Notes: generated by a model from the letters alone, not told the origin. Shown: positions 11,389 to 23,952, numbered from the stretch's first letter. The stretch is DNA of 64,000 nucleotides from Dermacentor variabilis (GCF_050947875.1 NC_134570.1:202381750-202445749), one strand, 5' to 3'. Translations and numbers: made by a program.

Positions 11389-12857
11389 GGGAGGTTCGAG
11401 TTACTCAGCCAGCCCGTACGGTGAATGACGTGCGGGAGTCATTTTCAGAGAAATACATTCCTGGGAAGCATATTGTGCTTGCTGCCATGCTGCCCTAATC
11501 GACTGCCCACAACCAAGAAAAGGCTGGTGCCACGGACGACTTTGAAGTTCACGCAGTCCAGCTACTAGGCAACAGAGTCACGGTAGCAAAAAAAGAAATA
11601 ACTGCAGGCGGCAAGTGCTCGTAACTGTTAGTTGCAGCCTGTAATCACAGATTTTTCGCTGGGGATACCGGTACAATGGGCCCTCAGGCCTTTTGAGCAA
11701 AAACTACCATTTTTAATAGGATACTTTTAAAGGCATCGGAATTTGTTATTCCAAAAAGCATGTGCCAAACAATGCTGAAAAAATTTATGCAGTTGATCTC
11801 GGCGTGAAAAACTGCGAGGAAAGAACTAGACGTCTCGTATTTTGGCCAGGGCTCAACGCTGAGATCACTTCTACGGTGCAAATGTGTCCCACATTCTGCA
11901 AGTACACTTACACACAGCCACAGCAACCTCTTCAAACGCGAGCCGTGCCAGCTTGCGCATTCTATAGAGTTGGGGCTGATATTTTTTTTTGTTCGCGGGG
12001 GTCTCACACATAGTTGCTTTTGATGCCTTACCAACTTCCCGGAAGGCCCAAAGCAGCCAGACATATACGGTATCAAACAATACAGCAGCCAGTGCTATCT
12101 TCGAAAAATTTAGCGTGCCAGATGAAGTATGTACATGTAAGGGTGCGCATTTTTTGAGCTATGAATTGCCTTTATTTTTAAGGAAATTTGACTTCAGGCC
12201 CCTCACATCTAGCCTTCAATATGCGCAGTCTAACGGGCTTGCGAAAAACGTGTGCAGATTGTTAAACGCATCTTGAAGAAAACTGCAGATTCGGCGGATG
12301 ATTTCTCGTTGTGTCTGCTGGCCTACTGCGCTACCCCACTGGAGGACGGGCGATGCCCTCCAAGGAAGGTGCCTTCGCTCTAATCTCCCGGATTTCAGTG
12401 GCTTCACTGCGACCGACGTCAAGAAGCACAGTCAAAAAGAAGTTCTCCTCATCGTGACGTTGAAATACACTGCATGCTCCCGAAAAGCGCAAGTGATGGG
12501 TACGCCGTACCAAAGGCCCTACTTGGTAAAAACGGAGGACCAGAAGCTTCTCAGACACAACGATCATTAGCTACTGCAAATCCGTGAACGGCTCTTATAG
12601 CGAGCGATCGCTACATCGATACTAGCCCAGCGGGCAACGACGTTGGTTACTGTTCAGTAGTGACTCTTCCAACCAACCAAACAGCCACACTTCAACCACC
12701 GACATCAGGCAACGCTTCGACGCCTGTTATGCCACCGACGACGCCAGCTTTGAGAAGGTCGAACCGAATCGTGAAGCTGCCGCAATGTCTTCAATATGAC
12801 AAAGTTGGTTTCAAAACAGTGGAACAGGACCCTGTTTACCATTTGAAATTTGTATGA
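11389..12857 (+). pseudogene. Mag-like Gypsy pol remnant (3' half): RT start, RNase H end, integrase
   Basis: This is the continuation of the element interrupted at 4030. About 11391-11440 reads VTQPARTVNDVRES, the expected next segment of the RT start. It then jumps to YIPGKH, the motif that closes RNase H, and a following EVHAVQ, so most of RT and RNase H was lost in an internal deletion. From about 11790 the integrase is visible: RTRRLVFWPGL with its cysteines (FWPGxxxxI...C..C), a later VGADIFF, and an SNGLAKN motif at about 12230. The tail near 12750-12790 has RRSNRIVKLPQ, the usual Mag C-terminus. Stops and shifts throughout mean it is inactive. Confidence 0.75.
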
Positions 12858-13390
12858 GCATCTCGTCAACGCTGTATGCCTATAATTATTTGCCAGAGAA
12901 GCTTCAGAATGGTAATTATTGTGGATTCCTTCCAAGCAGAGGCAATCTGGCAGGAAGACCATATAGCATTGTAGAGAAAGGGAAGGGTTGCTTGTGCTTG
13001 AGATTTCATACCACATCATACATTACGCGATCATAACCTCGAGCAGAATTGTTGCGCCTGTTTAGTGTTCCTTCAAGCTCTGCTTTACATAATGGTCGAC
13101 TGTATTGTCTCGCCTTTCAAACTTTTTCGTTCTAATGGCTACTGTTCTATTCGTCTTTTGTATCTTCTGAATATGTGGGAATAGTGCGTTAAGCGTGATA
13201 TGTGTTCAAAATGGGCCCCCAGAAAGTTGACCTGGTCTTCCAACTGTCTCCCTGGGTAGCGAGTAAGGTTGCTGACGTTTTATTCAATTCATTCTGTTCC
13301 AAACCTTTGTTTCATCTGTGTAAGGGTTAATTACTGATATATGCCTTTGCCAACTCCCTCTCCAAGCTCGTCGGCACTTATTTCTTCTCT
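12858..13390. other. No recognised gene; expected 3' LTR position of the Mag-like element
   Basis: A 3' LTR would be expected here, but I found no clear match to the DNA before 2658. I see no coding sequence. Confidence 0.3.
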
Positions 13391-14340
13391 GGAATTTCAC
13401 AAGCTTGAAATTAACCAGCTCTTCTGCTGTCGGCGAATCGCGAAGCAACTCCCATGCTTTGTTCTGTCTCTTAAGCGCGCTACGACACTTATCGTTCCAC
13501 CACGGAGCACGGCGTTTGTTAGATGATCCCCTTGTTTTAGGGATACAATTGGACGCAGCATCAATCCTAAAAACCGTAGATACTCAACCGCAGCGTCTAC
13601 GCTTACACCACAAATGTCAGGCCTCAATATAACAGTAATATTTCGAAACTGCTCCCAATCGGCTGAATCAGTTTTCCACCAAGGAAGCTGTGGCGGAAAG
13701 TCATGCACCGTTGGTGTATATAAGACTATCGGGGAATGATGGCTACCGTAAGAACTTCTAATAACATTCAATTTAAGGTGAGATAAGAGGATTGGAAATA
13801 CAATGCTAACGTCTATAGAGGAATACATTTTGTCCGCTATATTATAGAATGTAGGTAACTTGCTATTCAAAAGACATTCGCCAGAAAAAAAAACTGTTCA
13901 ATCAGACGACCTTGCCCGTCATACAGGGAGTCACTACATAGGTTCCTAGGACCAGATAAAATTGTGTAATTTGATCACTTAATGCTTGGAATTCGTGCTT
14001 ATGGAGCTGATATTGTGGGCCTGGTAATAAGTTTGTTTAGAACCAATGGCCCGAACAGCAGCTCCCTCGAGGAGCATTTGCAGTTTTAAATATGGAGACG
14101 CTATCGATTTGTTCAGTATATTTGCTACACCGCCAGATGATGCGAAGGAATCAATTACCTTTACGGCAAATAACATACTGGCGAAGAAAGTATGTTTGTA
14201 TTTAAGATGGGTTTCCTGTACACACAGCAGTTGTGGAGCGAGTTCGTGGAGTTCTTGAACATCATGAAGGTTTCTAAGAAAACCTCTAACATTCCACTGT
14301 ATAATTTGCGTGACTATATGTCTACTGTATAAATTCGTGC
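13390..14340 (-). pseudogene. LINE endonuclease region (element E)
   Basis: This is the apurinic-type endonuclease that nicks target DNA for a non-LTR retrotransposon. Reading leftwards, a frame from about 14300 has a VRGFLRNLHD motif and an ETHLK motif (catalytic glutamate). The next frame (13979-14176) has SFASSGGVANIL, matching the GGxxxL segment. The ORF 13397-13870 carries SSYGSHHSPIVL in place of the SDHxPI motif, then PWWKTDSADW, which leads into the linker before RT. RT itself is absent: the element stops at about 13390. The SDH serine-aspartate pair is changed (GSHH), frames are broken, so it is inactive. The style fits I-like tick LINEs. Confidence 0.7.
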
Positions 14341-14399
14341 CATGTATAGAAAGAAGATGTGTCGATTTAGGTTAGACTGCCGCTTCCGCCCCTGTAAGT

Positions 14400-15690
14400 C
14401 TGGTTTTGTCTGTTTTAGAGCTGTCGAAAAATTTGACCGCTCCTTAGGTGCTCGCTGCGCCATCTGGCTTGGAGTAGTGTCCATAGCCTCTTGCGAAGAG
14501 CTAAACACTCGCTCTAACGAACGATGTTTACGTCGCGCAGGCTTCGATTCACAAGGACCAAGCTTTTAGCCTGACCAGCTCGTAGTTTGACGGATCCACC
14601 TTAGCATCTAACCTGCGATGGCTGCAGACAGCGCCAGTAGAGGCCTCTGATGTGACCGATTCCAGGCATGGCAGGGCAGCGTGAGCTGCCCCCACCGTGG
14701 GGGCGGGTGGCGATCGTTTCAGCACGTTGCCCTTGGCTTGGGTGGCTGCCAGGTGCCCTTGTGCTGCTGCCCTCTGTTGCACCACTTCGGCGAAAGATGT
14801 TCTTTCTGCAAATGAAGGTTAAAGAGGCTGCCGTGGTTCTCTCGAATTGATGTTCTCTTTGAGCGGGATGCTGATATCCTCTTTTTCCGCCTTCCAGGCT
14901 GCGCAAGATCTGGCATATCCAGGATCGCTGTCATCTTCATTGCATTCGTCAGCAGAGTGATCCTATGTGCCGCATTTCGCACAATGTAGTCGTCCTCGGC
15001 AGCTCTAAGTAGCATGTGCAAACCTCCGGCATTTAAAACACCGTCGTGGGTTTGGAATGAAAAGTCCTACACGCAGTTAAAGAGGCTGCCGTGGTTCTCT
15101 CGAATTGATGTTCTCTTTGAGCGGGATGCTGATATCCTCTTTTTCCGCCTTCCAGGCTGCGCAAGATCTGGCATATCCAGGATCGCTGCCATCTTCATTG
15201 CCTTCGTCAGCAGAGTGATCCTATGTGCCGCATTTCGCACAATGTAGTCGTCCTCGGCAGCTCTAAGTAGCATGTGCAAACCTCCGGCATTTAAAACACC
15301 GTCGTGGGTTTGGAATGAAAAGTCCTACACGCAGTTTGAGGTAACTTGTTTCTATTGGGTCCGGGAGTGCGCTAGAACCAAAGGAAATTATTATGTGTTT
15401 AGTTGGTACATTCTTCTTATCGTGCGTGATTATGATACCTTGTGCACGTACAACGTTTTTACCTTTCCGTCGATTGAAGAGTTCTTCAGTGAGGTATATG
15501 TCTTCGTTAGAAATCACGGCACTGACGGTGTTCATTCTTTGGTGTGCACTGACATATGGGTTTGTGTGCAAATGCCAGAAAATGTGTCAATTTGTCCTAC
15601 CGAGTCACGTCTTGTACTGCGGTCAGCAGGTCCCCATATCCCATCTTGGTGGTTTTGTTGCCACTTTCAATGGTCTTCGTGAGGCATTTT
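14400..15690 (-). pseudogene. LINE ORF1 with zinc-knuckle motif (element E)
   Basis: ORF1 of a non-LTR element encodes an RNA-binding gag-like protein. The best part is 15263-15571: a KNVPTKHIIISF stretch, then YLKLRVGLFIPNPRRCFKCRRFAHAT, where CFKCRRFAHA begins a CCHC knuckle. The following piece (15067-15279) is a charged segment ending near RTSIRENHGS. A 259-bp tandem duplication doubles that piece (see separate entry) and shifts the frame, since 259 is not a multiple of three. The remaining part to about 14400 is serine- and charge-rich with stops. Upstream of 15690 lies a probable 5' UTR. Confidence 0.7.
14818..15335. repeat. Tandem duplication, two copies of 259 bp, inside LINE ORF1
   Basis: Copies 14818-15076 and 15077-15335 are head to tail and differ at about two positions by eye. 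The duplication includes the segment beside the CCHC motif. Near identity in an otherwise decayed element means it arose late. Confidence 0.95.
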
Positions 15691-15699
15691 GATACTTAA

Positions 15700-16890
15700 A
15701 AAAGGAAAATATTGCTTGCTTTCTTGTGAGCGCACTCACAGAGGATCACATGATTTTTCCGGAATGTATCTTTTTTTCTCCCAGAATTGAAAGGTTGCAT
15801 CGATGCGCCCCTTTTTCAGGGGACGATTAGGTGAGAATGGGTTTGAGGGTCCCATGGAATGTATTGCGTGTTCGGTATCAATGCCAGTCACCCAAATCGA
15901 GCACGGTCAGGGAACACGGCAGAGATTGTGGTGAAGCAAGCTCTGTCATGCTAACTACATTTACTATAACCACATATATCATAACCAAGGTAGGTCATAG
16001 CACAGCAGGTTAGCCTTTGCCGCCAAGAATGTTGGAAGTAAATGGAAGGGAAAATAAGACAGCAAAGATTAAAAGTAACAGAGAAAGACGAACATAGAAA
16101 AGGAGGACAGGAAAAGGCGACTGCCGATTTCCTCCAGGTCCGTCAGTCTGGAGGCGCTGTTTGTCTGAAGCAGAGATCAAAGAGGTGCGTTGCCTCCACC
16201 GGGGGCATTAAAAGTCCGAACACTCGGCATCGGCTCAATCCCCAAGATCCCCCTTTCCCCAGACACGGCAAAGCCGTGCACGGCTTCACGCGGGAGGGTC
16301 AACCCTCGTTTGCTCGGGTACGTGGTGTCGCAAGTCACCAAATGCATGGGGACGTGACACCCCTGCAAGGGTATTGTGGTGTTTGACTCAAATATATAAA
16401 GGCATTTCTCTCTTCCCTCTCCAGCACCATTAAGGCAGGGGAACACGTCACCCAACCTAGAAATCACAAAGTTGGATTTCGCCTAGGAGGGTACTTTCTT
16501 CCCACTAACTCAACTTAGTCGTCTTTGACCTCGCTGTGCAACTGGGCAACTTAGCATGTCGTCAAGTTCATAGGTATCCCAGTGATGTCACCGCATAGAC
16601 ACGGGGTGGCTCTACTGGGAACTAAGGAGTAATAGTACAAGACAGCTTCCATGCTACCCGATTTTAGGTCACCCCCCTTGGCCTGTCGTCAGCACATGAG
16701 AGGACTCACTCATTATATGGTCGTAGGTTCACTATCTGCGTGAGAGGGAGGCATCCTAATCTTTCGATCAGAAGAGCATTCCATCGCTAGATAACCCATG
16801 ATCTAAGTTCCTTTACTCAGAATTAGTAAATTTGGGAGGCCTGAATCTTAGCTGAGCCGCATACGCCGGTCTTCTGGTCTTCTGTCTTCT
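15700..16890 (-). other. Probable 5' untranslated region of LINE element E
   Basis: No intact coding sequence is visible. The part at about 16120-16400 is GC-rich and has short inverted motifs such as CACGGCAAAGCCGTG. It lies directly upstream of ORF1 on the minus strand, so a LINE 5' UTR or promoter is the simplest explanation. It ends where Gypsy pol on the other strand begins. Confidence 0.4.
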
Positions 16891-16899
16891 TCTAACGCC

Positions 16900-19110
16900 A
16901 CGTTACACAAAAGAACTGCAGCAGCGAAGAACAAACTTTTCTACCACTCACCAATGCACTTCTATTTGGCAAAGTATTGCGTTGATTACCGGCACCTCAA
17001 CGGCATCACGAAGATGGAGGTCTACCTATCGATGACGCCCTCGAATGCCTATACGGGGCACAGTATTTATCGTCCATCGACCTACTTTCCGGATATTGGC
17101 AAATTGCTGTGGATAATATCAATCGTGAAAATACCACCTTTATAACGCCTGATGGTCTTTACCACTTCACAGTCATGCGTTTTTGGTTATGCAACGTTCC
17201 GGCTACCTTTGAGCTTAAGATGAACTCATTCCTCCAAGGATTCAAGTTGTTGACTTTTCTATGTTACCTGGGTGATGTTAGTGTGTTTTCACACCCACTC
17301 TACACACACATCGAGTGCCTTCAAGCTGGACTTGCTGTTTTTCGCAAGGCCGGTGTACAGCTGAGCTCCAAAGAATACACCTTGGGCCACCGTGACATTA
17401 CCGACCTTAGACATGTCGTCAGTGCGACTGGCATCCGATCGGACCCACAGAAAATTCGCGACGTGACAGAGTTTCCTGTTCCACAGTCCGCAAAAGATGT
17501 GCGAAGTTTCCTGGGCTTTTGGTCTTACTTCCGCAGCTGTCTTAAAGATTTTGCCACCATATCACGCTCTCTAACAGACCTCTTAAAGAAAAGTGCGCAG
17601 TTTACATGGGGAGCCACTCAGGCCGCCGCCTTTTCTCGCCTTACCACCAGGCTCACCACCCGAACAATTCTAGGACACTTCGCTCTTTCAGCCCCTACAG
17701 AGGTGCGCACCGATGCCAGTAGCCACGGAGTCGGTGCGGTCTTGGCACAAGTTGAACACGGTCATGAACGTGTTATCCCGTTTCCATAGGGAGGCTTGGA
17801 CGACGCGCTTTGCGGATACAAGAGTATTCCTATTCTGCTGTGTATAGGTCTGGTCGCCTACACAAGGACGTCGACTGCCTGTGCCGTTACCCTATACTCA
17901 TGCCCGAAGAACACACTTACACAAGTGTTCTTTTCATTTCCAAGGTTTTGAACTTGGCCAACGACCAACGTCATCATAATACCTTGAGGACCTTCATTGA
18001 CCGCATAAAATCTGCTCCCACAGATCCATTGTTACGGTGGTTCGTCCTCAACGACGGCATATTACACCGACGTAATTTTCATCTTGACGGTCCTCCCCTT
18101 CTCTTTGTCGTTCCTCAACATCTCCGCTCAACCGTGCTTCATGAACTTCATGACGCCCCAAGTGCCGGACACCTTGAGGTTGCTCGCACTTGCGATTGCG
18201 TGCGCCGCCGCTTCTACTGGCCTGGCCTTGCACGCTCTGTACGGCGCTTTGTAGCTGCTTGCACGCCCTGTCAACATCAAAAAAAGCCAGCCATGCTTTC
18301 TTTCGGGTACTTACAGGCGATCGACATTCCACCTAAGGCAATCTTTCACGTGGGTTCGGATCTCCTTGGCCCTTTCCCCGAGTTCAACTCCGGCAAAAAG
18401 TGGGCCGTTGTCGCTACTGATTACGCGTCGCGCTATGCCGTCACTCGGGCACTTCCCACGACGAACCACCTCAGCTCCTTACCGACTGGGGCCGCAGTTT
18501 CCTCGGCCATGTCATCAATGATACCCTACGCTCACGTTCTACCAAGCACAAACTGGCTACCTCTTATCGTTTCCAAACCAATGGCCTCACTGAGCGACTT
18601 AATCGGACCATTACTGAGATGCTATCGAAATACGTTTCAACCGACCACAAGGACTGGGATGTGGCACTGCCCTACGTCACGTTCGCTTATAATTCAGCAT
18701 GCCACGATACTGCTTGGTATTCCTTTTGCTTGTTGTTTGGTTCGTGACCCTGTATTACCATTGGACGCTTCACTCCCCTTCGTGTGGTATTCGAGGACCG
18801 AGTATGCCTGCGACGCCATCGCCCAGGCTGACCATGAGCGCCAGTTTGCCCGTACACTCGTTTGTTGGCATCGCAGGAAACTCAGCGGCACCCTTACAGT
18901 CGCCGCCATCATGACATACTTTTCACCAGGCTATCTCGTGCTACTTTGGTACGCTAGCCGCATAGCGGGGCTCTCCGAGAAACTCCTTCCGTGATACAAA
19001 GGCCCTTACCGCGTTCTACGTCGAGTGACCAATGTCACTTACGAGATAACCGTGACACCCATCATGCCACCCGTCATGCCACCCCGTATTTATGCTATGG
19101 GCCACGACCG
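16900..19110 (+). pseudogene. Gypsy pol remnant: RT, RNase H, integrase (element I)
   Basis: This is the polymerase part of an LTR retrotransposon. RT begins near 16975 with CVDYRHLNGITK. ORF 17109-17789 (226 aa) has FITPDGLYHF, then YLGDVSVFS where YLDD is expected, so one catalytic aspartate is replaced by glycine; DVRSFLGFWSYFR, a WG box and TDASSHGVGAVLAQ of RNase H follow. Most of RNase H is then missing. ORF 17810-18994 (394 aa) starts with YRSGRLHKDVDCLCR and carries the integrase zinc finger (H111/H114/H121, then C151 and C154 in ACTPCQ) with FYWPGL, then SDLLGPFP with the first core aspartate. Beyond about residue 215 it runs out of frame. The copy is dead: altered YLDD, deletions, shifts. 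Confidence 0.85.
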
Positions 19111-19126
19111 ACGTTTCACCTAAGGG

Positions 19127-20093
19127 TCAATTGTCCAAGCTGTAAATGTCGGGATGGCCTTCAAGAACGCGGCAGAGAGCTTCAGCTTGAGCAGGTGAAA
19201 GGTCAGAGGAAACCATGTTCTCAATCTCGACGCCACCGCCGTGGAATGATGTCACGGTATGGGCTGAGCTGCAACAAGCTTCGATTGTGAAGGGCTCGAC
19301 CTGACCATCCGGCAGAGCGCTGATTTGAAGCAATGAGATCCCTTGTGGGAGGACTTGCGCGGTTAGCACAAGATGACGCAGCAGCTGTGTTGGAATTCTC
19401 GGCGGCTTTAATATGTTCAAGACGGTGGCTTTTATTCAAGATTGTATAGATGCTGGTGATGTTGTTGAACACCATTAGATTCAAGGCGTCATCAGTAATG
19501 CTTTTGCAGATGAGAATAACCTTATCCTTGTATCAGATGTTCGGGTCGACCTTGCTACAAAGGGCCAAGACGTCCAGATGTACGACACGTAATACTCGGT
19601 CGACGCCTGTACGCGTGCGGCAAGGGCCTTCTTTGTAGTGAGTTGCAGACCAAACGGATTGCAAAAAAGGTCGCGGAGCTTCTCATTGAAGAGATCCTAG
19701 CTCGGGATCGCCTCTTCGTGAGTATAGAACCATGTCCGTGAAGTGCCTCCTAAGTAGAACAGAACGCTTGCGAGAATAATAGTAGGGTCCCACTTATGAC
19801 TAGGGCTGACACGTTCGTACAAGCAAAACTAGTCGTTAACATCAGGACTGCCGACTGCCGGCAGAACGCCAGGATCCCGAGGGAGGCGGGGGGGAAATTG
19901 TGACAGAAGTTGTGGCTTCAGGCCTACAGGCTTGCATAGATGAAGTGCCGCAAGTAAGTGCCGAAATTGCATTGTCCGCGTTGTGATCACTGCGAGGCTC
20001 CATGGCTGGTACGCGGAACGTCCATCCTCCACCAAATAATGTTACGTGTTGCTGAGGGTCAAGGCTATTTACAATATAGTTAAACGTACTCAA
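19127..20093 (-). pseudogene. Gypsy gag and pre-RT fragment, opposite orientation (element I')
   Basis: Reading leftwards from about 20090 the fragments show a gag protein of the tick Gypsy type. At about 19570-19640 there is a DVLALCSKVDPN stretch. At about 19400-19520 it reads SITDDALNLMVFNNITSI, LEHIKAAEN and NTAAASSC, the end of the gag capsid domain. ORF 19127-19420 holds VSSDLSPAQAEALCRVLEGH, the segment that normally precedes the Gypsy RT. The fragment stops at 19127, directly facing the plus-strand pol of the preceding entry. The same gag family occurs at 34.46-35.11 kb. Confidence 0.65.
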
Positions 20094-20590
20094 ACGGTGT
20101 CCAACACGGTGACCCTATAGCAATCGGGAACGCGTCGTCTTCCTCCGCTTCAGTGCAGCCATATTTGGCGGCTGTTCCGTATCAATATTTTTCCAAACAC
20201 AAGAATATTATGCAATGCAAAACGCTCGCGTGTGTCTGAAAAGTAGAACTGACCTTCGGATTCCTAAAGAAAGTGTCGTGCTTATGAGAAGAACGTCTAA
20301 TTGACTTTGCTAAAGTGAACACCACCAATAGATGCACATAAAAGATGTGCAAGAACATCATGTATAAGTGCGACAGGTGCTCAGAGAAAAATGACAGTGA
20401 AAGAAGAAGAAAAAAAAAACAAGTGAATGAGCACGTCTGTCGTGGGCCCATAATAATGTGCGAGGGGTTCCGTGGAAAAGTCTAGTAAATAAGTTCCCGG
20501 TGTTTCTTTCCCTGGTAGCCTCCTATTCCCCTCTGCGACTAGCTAAAAGTCACTGAACGATTCCTTTGTCTCTTTTGGTGTTTGGTGTGA
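20094..20590. other. No recognised feature
   Basis: I see no gene or repeat I can name here. The left end is probably the leader of the minus-strand Gypsy fragment. Confidence 0.3.
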
Positions 20591-21508
20591 TAAATGGAAA
20601 ATGAACGTTAATTTCGAAGAAATGGTTGGTTTGTTCTTCGTGAGGAGAGCAGCACCTGTAAATGCGGCATATTCCTTGAATGGGTCACTTTTAACCAGAG
20701 CTCGACAATACAAATTCCTTGGCGTAACATTTACTCACAATCTCTCATGGACTACACAAATTGACCAAACGTGTTCAAGGGCCCTAAAACAACTTAGATA
20801 CCCACGCCGCACTATGGAAAAGGCTCCGAAGGCAACTGAACTCTTAATGTATAAAACTCTTGTTCGCCCAGTTATCGATTTTGCCGCGATAGTCTGGTCA
20901 CCTCATAACGAAAACAACGTAATCAAACTAGAAGCAGTTAAAAGAAGAAAGCCGTCTATTTCATTTTTCACCGGTAAGACAGCTATTTTCCACACTGGTC
21001 TGCCCTTCCTACGCTGAAACTAACATTAATTTTAGTATGTCGTGATGTGGAATCATTAAATTTTTTGTACAACACAATTAACAAACCCTATCATACATCA
21101 AACACAGCTCGCATATTTTTCACCAAGCATTCTTGCACGCGCAACTTCCACGAGCTTAATCTTAACCCTTTCTATGCCCATACAAATACTTTCAAGTACA
21201 GCTTCTTTCCACGCAGAATAGAAGTATGGAATACCTTACCTGGCTGTCTTCATTGACTCCCGATAAGCGTATTCGAAAGTGCTCTTTATAAAAAGCAGTA
21301 TGTGTAACTACTTAAATTGGATTTAGTGTTCTGGTGCTTTTAAAAATCGATGAAAACGATTTTACAGTTCTTTGACTGTCGTAAAAGATGTAAGAGTCAT
21401 TGTTGATTTCACGTTATTTTTTTGTTCACCACTGCTTTTACCCACTCCTGCAATAGCCCTCCTATAGGGCTGCAGTATGTTCAAATAAATAAATAAAGTA
21501 AATAAAGA
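20560..21508 (+). pseudogene. LINE 3' end: RT thumb/C-terminus and tail (element F)
   Basis: This is a 5'-truncated non-LTR element. ORF 20601-21017 has the motif YKFLGVTFTHNLSW, the conserved block after YADD in LINE RTs, then LVRPVIDFAAIVWSPH. ORF 21047-21256 ends with FFPRRIEVWNTLPGCL, the usual last motif. The 3' UTR ends with a short hairpin (CCCTCCTATAGGGC at about 21456) and a repeated AATAAA-type tail at 21487-21508. There is one frame break between the two ORFs. The strong 3' end without the upstream RT fits normal 5' truncation. Confidence 0.8.
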
Positions 21509-23548
21509 CCTTTGGGAGGGAGTGTTACGTCATGACGCTCCGCTGTTGCACTAATGAACTCCAAAGCTAAGAAATTACGTGTTCTGTGACAGCATCATTT
21601 CCACTAGGGTAAGAGTAATAAGCACGCATGATGGAATTTGTACAGATTAGGTTAGCGTTCGAATGAAGTAATCACCTGCGTAAAAACAAAGCAAGGAATA
21701 TCTTTATTTTCTCATTAAGCGGCAGTCAGTATGAGTAACAAACACAGGTTATTAAAACGTCTCGTCACAGTCGCAAGTCATAGTCAGTGCCATCGAGCCG
21801 AATGTATTTTGCACATGCCCGCCATGGGTACGTGAGTGCAAATATATAGATGTACTTTTCCATGCAGGATATAGTCTTGTAAAGAAATCAACAGCAACAA
21901 GTAATCAAAGCGAAAGGAAGCAGAACGCGTCAATAATGAAACATAAAGCCATACAATGTTTCCGCGAACATGAAGTGGTACATGGTATATAAAAGCGGCG
22001 ATGGTTCCCGAGCGTAAGTCAGAAAATTAGGCGCTATGGCAAGGATATAAAGTGCAGGGCATCGAAAAATTATCAAGGAGCTAATGTAACACTAGCCTGA
22101 GTGTGAATGAAGAGAAAAAAACAGGCAGCGTCACCGACCCTACTGCTCCTAACTCATTTCTTCTGGCAGCAGCAGGCTGTCACAGTGTACGTTTCTATGA
22201 CATGGACGCTGGCATAGATTCTGTGACGTAGGATATGTAGGCCAACCCAAGCACGGAGAATAATATGTCAAAAAGAAAAAAACTGGTTCAAACACTATCT
22301 CATTTGTCGCTTTAACAACTTTCTTTTTTTTTTGCAGTGCACGCTGCCTTCTCCCCATCCAAAACAATACGTTACCTGTACTAGCTTCGAAAACCCATGC
22401 AGAAAGACCGCCACTCCCGGAGTCCTTGTGGTGTGCAAGACCATTCGCATGTTAGCAAGCGCTTAAGCAGCCTACATAAAAGAGCGCTTAGCGTGTCTGT
22501 TTTGCGAAGGCGTAACACTGCAGGTGTATGGTTAGAAATTCTGGTGGTTTGATGGTGTGCAAATATATTTTTATGAAGCGACTGTGAAGCTGAGAGCAAT
22601 AGGACGGCATTGCAATGATGGCAAGATGATTCAGACGCCGTCGTCGTCGGCGTAATGAAAACGACAGACCAACAAAGCCAACCCAGTTTGGAAGATTTTC
22701 GCAGTCATTGGCTTAAAGATCCAAATGTAGCACTACAGTGGAATGACCTGGGTGTCTTCTGAAGCACGGGATGCTTATAGAAATCACAGAAACATGCAGA
22801 AAGCATGCAAAAATCACAGGAGCATGGAGGGAATCTTAAAACTGACGAAGAAGGACTATGCCAATATGCGCTGATTCGAATATTCAAAATTATTTTACAG
22901 AAAGTCGTAGGTTGCTGGAAGTTCTATCAATGCAAAAAGTTGTCTTCAACCGGAAAGTTGCCCTCAATAAAAGTTCATGGGGGTCTGGTGGTCAAGCATC
23001 GAAGGAACGCATTAATTTGTTCTTTTTATTATGCGATGAAAATATGCCACGAAATGACCAAGCCTCCTCCTAAATAGAAATAAATCCAAACCACTAAAAA
23101 TGCAGTCAATCAAATAGCACGAAAAGGCAAAAAATTGTGGCAGGAAAACTAAGCGTCGCCTAATTCAGGCGTACGCAGCTATGGAAACCAACACTTTTTC
23201 AGTCCACTTGTTCTATCATATGCATTAATTTCTTCATAGCTTCGCGCTAATCCCAGAAGAATGAAATTCTTTAGCTTAGAAATCGCAGGTGCAGAAACCG
23301 TGCAGTGAATCACAACGTTGCACGTGAAGCTAGTAATAGTGTTATATTGACGAGCGAAAGAAATTACAAGAGCGCCCAAGAGAAAAAAAGAATTCACCAC
23401 CAATCCACTCCTGTGAATGTAGCTCGTCAGCGAAGCTCTACATATCTGGCCCCTAATGCAGGGCAACATGTCAAACACTGATTCCATGATGCGCGCCTAT
23501 TGCACACAAGTAAAATACTTGCTTGGGCTAGTCGGTTCATGCTTGAAT
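21509..23548. other. About 2 kb without a recognised gene
   Basis: I found only short overlapping open frames without motifs, one T-run near 22322, and A-rich stretches. No RNA gene was recognised. Confidence 0.4.
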
Positions 23549-23668
23549 GTGTACAGAGCAAGGCGCAATAGACCAGTAGAAAAGAACAACAGAAAAGACA
23601 GGACCGGCGACGGTGCGATCGTTTGTGTTCTTCTTCTGTCCTGGTCCATTGCGCCTTGCTCTTTACAC
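23549..23668. repeat. Inverted repeat with arms of about 50 bp
   Basis: GTGTACAGAGCAAGGCGCAATAG at the left pairs with the reverse complement of CCATTGCGCCTTGCTCTTTACAC at the right, with a short GC-rich loop near 23610. The right arm continues into a dispersed repeat also found at 25612. Confidence 0.85.
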
Positions 23669-23779
23669 CTTTTATTACACACATTGGTCTTGAAAGCGAT
23701 ATATGTAAGTGACACATGATTAAATGCCGTTTACAAAACCTTAACTTTTTTATAACTTTGAAATTACTGATAAGTGGCG
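23592..23779 (+). repeat. Dispersed repeat, copy 1 (about 185 bp)
   Basis: This segment matches 25612-25795 in direct orientation with scattered differences: both share GTCCTGGTC, TTGCGCCTTGCTCTTTACAC, GTGACACATGATTAAATGCC and AAAACCTTAAC in order. The two copies bracket a Gypsy remnant. Confidence 0.85.
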
Positions 23780-23940
23780 ATACACATCGCCAGTGGGATA
23801 ATGAAGAAGAGGTGAAGGCGACGAGGTTAGCCGGGGTAGAACACATTTATTCCTACATTTGGTATGATAAGGAATACCATACCATAACAAATGTAGCAAT
23901 AAATGGTTTCTACCGGCAGTACCCTAGTGAAATCTTTACA

Positions 23941-23952
23941 TTGGCGCAGTCG
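23941..23952 (+). promoter_or_regulatory. Candidate primer binding site of Gypsy element J
   Basis: TTGGCGCAGTCG directly follows an LTR-like end in CA (TTTACA). TTGGCGCAG is a common Gypsy primer-binding start. The upstream 160 bp contain an imperfect inverted repeat (about 23852-23895) and are probably LTR. Confidence 0.55.

Noticed and set aside
23427..23846. 139-aa minus-strand gene
   Set aside because: It runs through the inverted repeat and dispersed repeat and is likely an artefact.
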